A stretch of DNA of 64,000 bases from Ischnura elegans (lineage: Eukaryota; Arthropoda; Insecta; Odonata; Coenagrionidae). Below, piece by piece: positions 58,481-64,000 of the stretch. The notes below the pieces were generated by a model. It had not been told where the DNA came from and did not search any database. It was given only the letters and a program-made list of their open reading frames with translations. Every line of letters begins with the position of its first letter. The first letter of the stretch is position 1. The position numbers and the translations under genes are program-made. Location: positions 111,066,917 through 111,130,916 of the forward strand of contig NC_060254.1 in the NCBI RefSeq assembly GCF_921293095.1. Reading direction: 5' to 3'.

Positions 58481-59714
58481 ACCTCGATAAGTCTAATTTG
58501 CCTCCACCAGATTGAGCTTGCGATTTCCAGATAATAAAACCAATTACTTGCTATCGACCAATAATTTGCCAGCGTTTCTTAAGAAGAGGCAGCTCTTGAT
58601 AAATATGTTTAAATATTGGCACCGGTTGATCGAATTAAATAATGTGGAAAATTACTACAGCTGTGTGTATCTCATTGCAATTATTTTCCGCGAAGTGAAC
58701 TCGTCAGCAATCGATATGACACAGCGAGAGTTGTTCTCTCATGAGGTCAGTGTGTATAAAGCGGCGTGTTGTCCGCCAAGGTCTGCACAAGGCACTCGTG
58801 TTGTTGTTTTTCCCAATCCCCTTCAACTGCCTCCGATGCGAGCACACACCACCTATTTTCCCAAAGATAAACAACAATCCAGGTGGAATCCCGGCTGTGG
58901 GCGTCTCCCGCTGGATGGATCGGATGGATAGAGACCTACCCGCTTTGTTGTGTGGAGGTCGCGCGATGGCGAACGAACGACGAGCTAGCGACATGCGGGT
59001 TGGCTGATAATCCTGCCCTTGTTACACGTCGCCAGCGACTTCGTCATCGCTCCACTAATTGCGATCGAGGGTGGCCTACTTATTTATCCCCTCTACTTAA
59101 TGCCAAGGATCCATAAATCATAGGACAGCGGAGAGAGACGATACCGAGACTCTAATTCTTCTTCTTTTTTTCATTTTGCTAGCGTTTCGATGTGGTGAAT
59201 GAGATAACGACTGGATCACCGCGGTGAGTGCTAGGAAAATGGAATGCCAAGCTAAAGCATCTGATAGGGATAAACACTGAGATCACGTGACACGGAGAGA
59301 TATAAAGCAATGTTCGCAACAACTACACCATCATCATCTGTATTTCTACAGTTCAAAGGGTGAGGGCCTTGGCTTCCTCTATTATTATATGCTTCCATTC
59401 AGTTCTTCCTCCACCTTGTAACTCCCATTGCCTTTCAATCATCGTCATTATTCTGTAGCCATCATTTCAGCGTTCTGCCTCTTCTTCTGAACCCATCAAT
59501 TTCCTATTACCTAAGCATTAACTTGGTTATTATACCATGTTCCAATGCACATGTGGCCCAACCATGCCAAAATAAATGATTTGACAAATCTTCGCAAGAA
59601 ATTAACTTATCATAGCTTGAATTATTATGAACTAGATCAACAAATGACGTATTCCTTCAATCAGGGCACAAACAAGGCGTCGAGAGAAACGGAAAAAAAC
59701 GAGGTAATAGTAGG
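58481..59714. other. No supported gene
   Basis: 58690-59120 is GC-richer and holds overlapping frames on both strands (up to 139 codons) without a domain. The rest is AT-rich. Confidence 0.45.
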
Positions 59715-59830
59715 ACTATTTATTTATTTAATTCAGTCCAAAAACAGCGTGAGACCAATAAAAGAGGACTCACAATAACAAGAGAACAATTTACTTATGC
59801 TAGACAAAATGTAACCAGCAACGAACAAAA
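59715..59830 (-). repeat. Short retroelement tail, (TAAA)n family, copy 3
   Basis: ATTTATTTATTTAATTCAGTCCAAAAACAGCG matches the copies at 16245 and 38440. Confidence 0.45.
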
Positions 59831-61728
59831 TAATATTCAACAGTATTTAAAAATAACAAGTATGGAAATGGTGTTATTCATTGGGTGGTGCGAGGAGTAG
59901 GGGGAAAATTACGATTGTGATGGTGCAAGATGGATGAGGGATGAGAAAAAGGATCAAAATTTGGAACACATTTGGCATGGGAGTTAATGGAAGAAGGAAG
60001 TCTGAATAGCAAAGAACGTTTAGAGACAGAAAGGCGGGGGGTGAAACAATGAAATAGGTCACTCGACCTCGTCGTTCGCGAAGGAACACGAAGCGGGAAA
60101 GAGAAAGAAGGACAAATGATCTATGCTTGCCGTTAATAACATTTAAGAAGAGTCTCCGGTCATTGAGAATACGGCGATCAGCTGAAGTCGCAATGCCAAG
60201 AGAGGATCTAATATTAATAATAATACTCTAGTAATAGGTGTAGAAGAATGGCAATGGGAAATAACCATGGAAACGGGAACGCCAAGGGGATAGAGAAGAA
60301 TAGAGAGGGTCGGGTGAAAGAGAGGCGAAGGAGTGTATATACCTATTTAGGAATGGAGAGGTGAGAGTCAGGAGAGAAGCAAGGAGGAGAGAAGTCCCCG
60401 AAAGGGTAACTGAGAAATGATAGAATTCGCACAAGTGATACGAATATACTCATGAATGAACCAGTGTTTGTCACCAACTCTCCTCTCCTCTAGATCCCCC
60501 AACAAATGGTCAAATTCATCTCCCACTCTTTTGCCGCCTCCAAACTAAATGGCGTTTTCTCCGTCCACCACCACCCACTCACTACGACTTGTGTTCACTA
60601 TTTTTCTGCCTTCAATCCCTTCCCCGAACTCCTGATAATTTTTATTAGAAATAATTCGCTAAGCTATTAAATGTCGACAACCTAAAAGGTCCTACGATGT
60701 TTTGTTTCAACCGCAACACCATCGACAAAAAATTGAAATTATGGCACAAATACACTGTTTCTATGGTGGAAATTCTGTGCCTGAGACTTCTCCTTGCTTT
60801 CTCCCTACACTTTGTAACTCCCTTTATTTCCACACCCTAAAGCCCTCTTTTCCGTGGTCTATCTACTCTTCTGACACCTAGTCATTAAGTATTATCTAGA
60901 GCACCTTGCCATTAAAACACTCCTATATCTTATACATACTAGTTGACTTACTTTGCATCGAAACGGGTCGTATGAAAAAATAATTGTGTAATCTGCTGTC
61001 GCCTTTCCTTTCTGTGCTCCATCTACAATGACACCACGCTTCCCCAAAACATTATTCATATTGTCAAGGTATTATTTTCATGTAAATGTAACGACAATTT
61101 GCCTCCATTCAAATTCCTAACGGACACTGGTCACGAGATTCAGATGTAGGGATGTGTTAAAGGGTGCGCGTGTTCATCTAGGCGCGTGCACGCGACCGCA
61201 TCCCGGCCGTGCGGACGTACCTACCTGCCTGCTTCGGTATGAGAATTCCCGCACGCTGGATGCACGCCATTCGCTCAACGAATTCTATCGCGTCGCTCGC
61301 TATTGTCCTCGGAAATTAAAAAAAAAGAATAACCATCCCCGTGCATCCTGGCATTTCACTCGCTCTATTTTTTCTCTCTTCGCCACCACACGTCACGCCA
61401 GGGTTGACTTTGGAAGCTGCCATTCTCTCTTCTCCTACACGCTCACCTACGTACGCAGTGGATACTGTTCACTTCGGCAACGTAGGATTAATATTCCCTG
61501 TTGGTGAATAAAACAGTCCTCCGAAGAGCGCTTCTGAATCATAAATGGTACTCATTTACAAAAAAAACACAGCGTAGCATGCTGCATGTATTTGTAACTT
61601 TTTACTGTCGTAAAACACGGAAAATGAGCGCTTTGACTTGACTTGACTCCAATAGTGATACGCAGTGTTTTTGGGCGCAGGAATTTGTGTGTCGCTCGTG
61701 GTTACGCCAGGATGCCCCTGTATTAATT
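59831..61728. other. No supported gene
   Basis: Purine-biased stretches at 59880-60120 and 60240-60420. A 117-codon frame at 61154-61507 is rich in Arg, His and Ser with no domain. Confidence 0.45.
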
Positions 61729-61769
61729 ATGCCATCATATGTAAAATTTTAGGTATTCCCGGCGTATAA

Positions 61770-61961
61770 ATTGATGAAAAATTTCTCGGGATTTCCACCG
61801 GGTGTGGTATTGGATGCCGCACTAATAACTATTGGGATAGAATTGTAAAGGAGGCAATTGCTATTAGCCTTGAGGAGAAGAGCTTAAACAAAGATAAAGG
61901 CTTCCAACTGAGCAGTGCCTGGATTGCCATAATTAATCACTACATCCGCACACAACAATAA
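61770..61961 (+). pseudogene. PLE GIY-YIG endonuclease C-terminus
   Basis: The frame reads NNYWDRIVKEAIAISL then SLNKDKGFQLSSAW and ends in a stop at 61959-61961. R-(I/V)-x-(K/R)-E-(A/S)-I-x-I...N-(R/K)-(D/E)-x-G-(F/Y)-x-L-S-x-x-W is the terminal motif of PLE GIY-YIG domains. The GIY-YIG motif itself and the reverse transcriptase are not present. The recognisable part starts near 61824. Confidence 0.8.
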
Positions 61962-62035
61962 CGGCAACCAAGGATATGAATGAATAAATAAATACATAAA
62001 TGAGTACCGTAAAAATTACCATTAAGAGTAAATCC

Positions 62036-62090
62036 CTGAAGACGATGGCAGACTCAGCCATTGAAACGTTGGGAGAATTAACCCAATACC
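62036..62090 (+). ncRNA. Hammerhead-like motif in the PLE
   Basis: CTGAAGA (62036-62042), one C, stem GATGGC/GCCATT with loop AGACTCA, then GAAAC (62063-62067), followed by GTTGGG...CCCAAT as a second hairpin. Core order fits a hammerhead ribozyme. The cleavage triplet is not evident. Confidence 0.5.
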
Positions 62091-62138
62091 ACACCCGGTG
62101 GGAATCCCGAGAAATTTTTCATCAATGCCATCATATGT

Positions 62139-62525
62139 TTTACTAGCTTTATGAATTTAGGAAGTCAGGGAGTCATTCAGTTGTCAAAAGTTCTATCTGG
62201 AACAACTATGCTCATTAGTCTAACAAATTCCCAAAAAACAATGTTCCACTGTTCCCTATCATCTTCCAGTGTATTTTGAAGTTATTAACGATCAATTTCA
62301 TCATGTGCTTCAATTGCATAATCTGCCTTCCGCCAAATCCCCTTACGTCACGAGTAAATGTTTCATTTTAAGGCATTTGTTGCTATAGCATTCTTAAATC
62401 TACAACGCAAAGAGTCGATATTTTTAAATATTGACTGGAATCAAAATTTAAATATTTCATTCTTAAAAAAGAAGAAAAAAGTTCGCTTTTTACGCCATGA
62501 TCCGTGAAGTTGTTCATTGCGCAAT
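62139..62525. other. No supported gene
   Basis: AT-rich, short frames. Confidence 0.5.
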
Positions 62526-62572
62526 ATTCGCAAAGTGGACCTTAACATTTCGTTAAGGTCCACTTTGCGAAT
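62526..62572. repeat. Perfect 21-bp inverted repeat, 5-base loop
   Basis: ATTCGCAAAGTGGACCTTAAC (62526-62546) is exactly reversed at 62552-62572, with ATTTC between. An exact cruciform of this length in diverged surroundings is young or maintained. No TIR element or terminator is apparent around it. Confidence 0.95.
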
Positions 62573-63730
62573 TTCATTAATCACTTACAATCGGTGATTC
62601 ATGCACAAGATATTGAGGCCATTTAAGCAAAATAAATTGACTTAGATTCCACAGCAAGATATGGCGCTGGGGATAAGAGCTCTTCTTGGAATTTCAAATT
62701 TTGAACCCTTGATAATCTGTCATTAACTTCTGTTCGTATTTATTTGAATTATTTTTTCATCCTGCAAATGAATTCAAATTTTTAAATTGATTCTCATAAA
62801 TAATAGGCAGGTAATTTTTTCCCAAATACTAGAAAGGCGTTGTAAAAATATGTGAATGTAAATTTGTATAACTTCTCTGAATCAATTCTTACGACTGATA
62901 CTTCATTCCAATTATTTCCCCGTAGTGCATTTATCATTTTGGAGATGAGAAAATGTCTTATATAAAATAGATTCAGGTCATCGAAGTCTTTGTAACTAAA
63001 ATTAGCATTTTTTCATGCTCCATTAATCTTTTTAATTGGTTTTGTTATCTGGTGATCGTAAGCTCAATTTGGTCGAGGCAAGTAAGGCTTATCAAGGTCA
63101 CTGATCGCAGAACACTTTGAAATAACATTTGCATGACCTTAGCATGCTCCTCTCCTAAAATTTGATGGGTCGTTGGTATTTAATTTTATTTCTGAAGAAG
63201 TGAACGTGAGAGATGAAGCCAATCAGACTGTGGATGATGGTGACAGTAGTTACTTAAAGTTACCTCTTCACATTTTAATGCCAGGCTAGTTAACCACTTC
63301 TTTTAGCATTAATATAATTACTAGCAAGAAAATGATAAATTCAGTGAATGTAAAAACAGTTTTTCTTAAATGTACCATAAATTTAAAAGAACCTACAAAG
63401 TAGTGCATGAAAATCTGGTGAGCAAGTTATTGAAAATTGTGTGCCAATAAATGGAGAAAGGTCAATAAGAGGGATTATTGGACTTTGAAAAATTACTATT
63501 AGCAAATAGCTACGATTACATGTAAAACACAATTCACTTGCGGAATTACTGAAGCAGTAAGTCTCTTAGATGTAAAACAAGTTATAATCAAACTGAAATG
63601 CTTATATAACGGTCACAAGAGTTAATTTTCTCCATCAAGCACATTAAATTGCCAATAACTGGGCGGTTTACCCTGTGTAAGTTCTAATTTTGAATTCAAT
63701 CATCTTAAAACAGGGGCGATCACTATAAAT
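62573..63730. other. No supported gene
   Basis: AT-rich, frames very short. Confidence 0.5.
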
Positions 63731-64000
63731 TCAGCCGTTGAAGATATCATCATCATTTGTCAACAATCCTAACATTGGCCTCTCCAAAGCGACATATTTC
63801 TTCTCTTTTGAATCCTTTATAACCCTTTGTCCTATGTAACTCATTCGGGGCCGTCCCTTGCCCTTCTTCCCTTCCACCTATACTTCTACGATTGTCTTCA
63901 TCAGGCCATCATGTCTCATAGAGTGGCCAACTAAGTTGTCCCGTCTTCTGCTTAAGGTTTTTAGTAGGCTTCTCTTCTCTCCCAATCTTCTCAGCACTTC
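63731..64000 (-). pseudogene. LINE ORF2 C-terminal fragment (family L1x, copy 4), cut by window end
   Basis: The minus strand shows EVLRRLGEKRSLLKTLSRRR, DNLVGHSMRHDGLMKTIVE, a stop, then GKKGKGRPRMSYIGQRV and KEKKYVALERP, ending in a stop at 63731-63733. This is the most complete copy of the family here and supplies the order of motifs used for the others. It probably continues past the window with the RT domain upstream. Confidence 0.8.

Larger units (their letters stand above)
61743..62124 (+). mobile_element. Penelope-like element, truncated, with 14-bp target duplication
   Basis: ATGCCATCATATGT stands at 61729-61742 and exactly again at 62125-62138, bracketing a 382-bp insertion. The left part (61770-61813) and right part (62083-62124) are inverted copies sharing GATGAAAAATTTCTCGGGAT and CACCGGGTGTGG. 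Between them are the C-terminal coding end of a PLE and, at 62036-62067, a hammerhead-like motif. Inverted terminal pieces, GIY-YIG coding and a hammerhead motif together are a PLE signature. 5'-truncated. Confidence 0.85.

Noticed and set aside
58512..59116. Cluster of overlapping frames on both strands
   Set aside because: GC-richer sequence lowers stop frequency. No frame shows a recognisable domain.
61154..61507. 117-codon frame rich in Arg and His
   Set aside because: Composition follows local GC content and no family is recognisable.
1..64000. CRISPR arrays, bacterial operons, ribosome binding sites or Rho-independent terminators
   Set aside because: Nothing resembles regularly spaced short repeats, and the sequence is clearly eukaryotic.

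Overview
This window is almost certainly arthropod, most likely insect, nuclear DNA. It is AT-rich, has no operon-like gene packing, and carries a typical arthropod mix of transposon remnants: mariner, Transib, hAT-type and Harbinger-type elements, Penelope-like elements (PLEs), copia, several non-LTR retrotransposons and tRNA-derived SINEs. No host protein-coding exon could be supported. Most open frames are short chance frames, and the coding sequence I can recognise belongs to mobile elements and is mostly decayed. The species cannot be named from the sequence alone.

Layout. 1-9 kb: mostly featureless AT-rich DNA with a TTGGAT-rich MITE that carries a younger MITE with a perfect 8-bp target duplication (4403-4612). 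9-13.6 kb: a dispersed repeat, a SINE, a hairpin MITE and a hAT-type MITE with target duplication. 13.9-19.2 kb: dense nesting. It holds a LINE fragment, a tRNA-Asp-like segment abutting a 1.56-kb terminal-inverted-repeat (TIR) element with an internal ~116-bp tandem array, then a 1.53-kb Harbinger-like element (TTA duplications) carrying another LINE fragment. 20.8-22.7 kb: a copia 3' end, a near-perfect hairpin and a second hAT MITE. 24.9-30.9 kb: a SINE, a palindromic PLE-like element with two hammerhead-like RNA motifs, a LINE 3' end, and two head-to-head copies of a retroelement with a GTAGAT tail.

31.6-34.9 kb is the most interesting segment: a 3,196-bp Transib element. Its ~35-bp TIRs begin CAC(G/A)GTGG (one is exactly the RAG recombination signal heptamer CACAGTG), it is flanked by 5-bp CAGCG duplications, and its main open frame joins an N-terminal domain directly to the C-terminal catalytic-Glu motif shared by Transib and RAG1. 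It looks like an internally deleted derivative that kept its frame across the deletion.

37-55 kb: scattered SINEs, LINE C-terminal scraps and a tRNA-Thr-like sequence, with long stretches holding nothing I can identify. 53.3-54.3 kb: a 56-bp tandem duplication, a G-quadruplex-prone tract and a hAT-like element. 56.2-57.1 kb: a mariner relic with both TIRs and TA duplications. 61.7-62.1 kb: a PLE insertion with a perfect 14-bp target duplication, a GIY-YIG-type C-terminus and a hammerhead-like motif. The window ends inside a minus-strand LINE.

The elements do not act together as a pathway. What the window records is successive insertion and decay, with a few structures (deleted Transib, paired hammerhead-like motifs, satellite-bearing TIR element) that merit checking.
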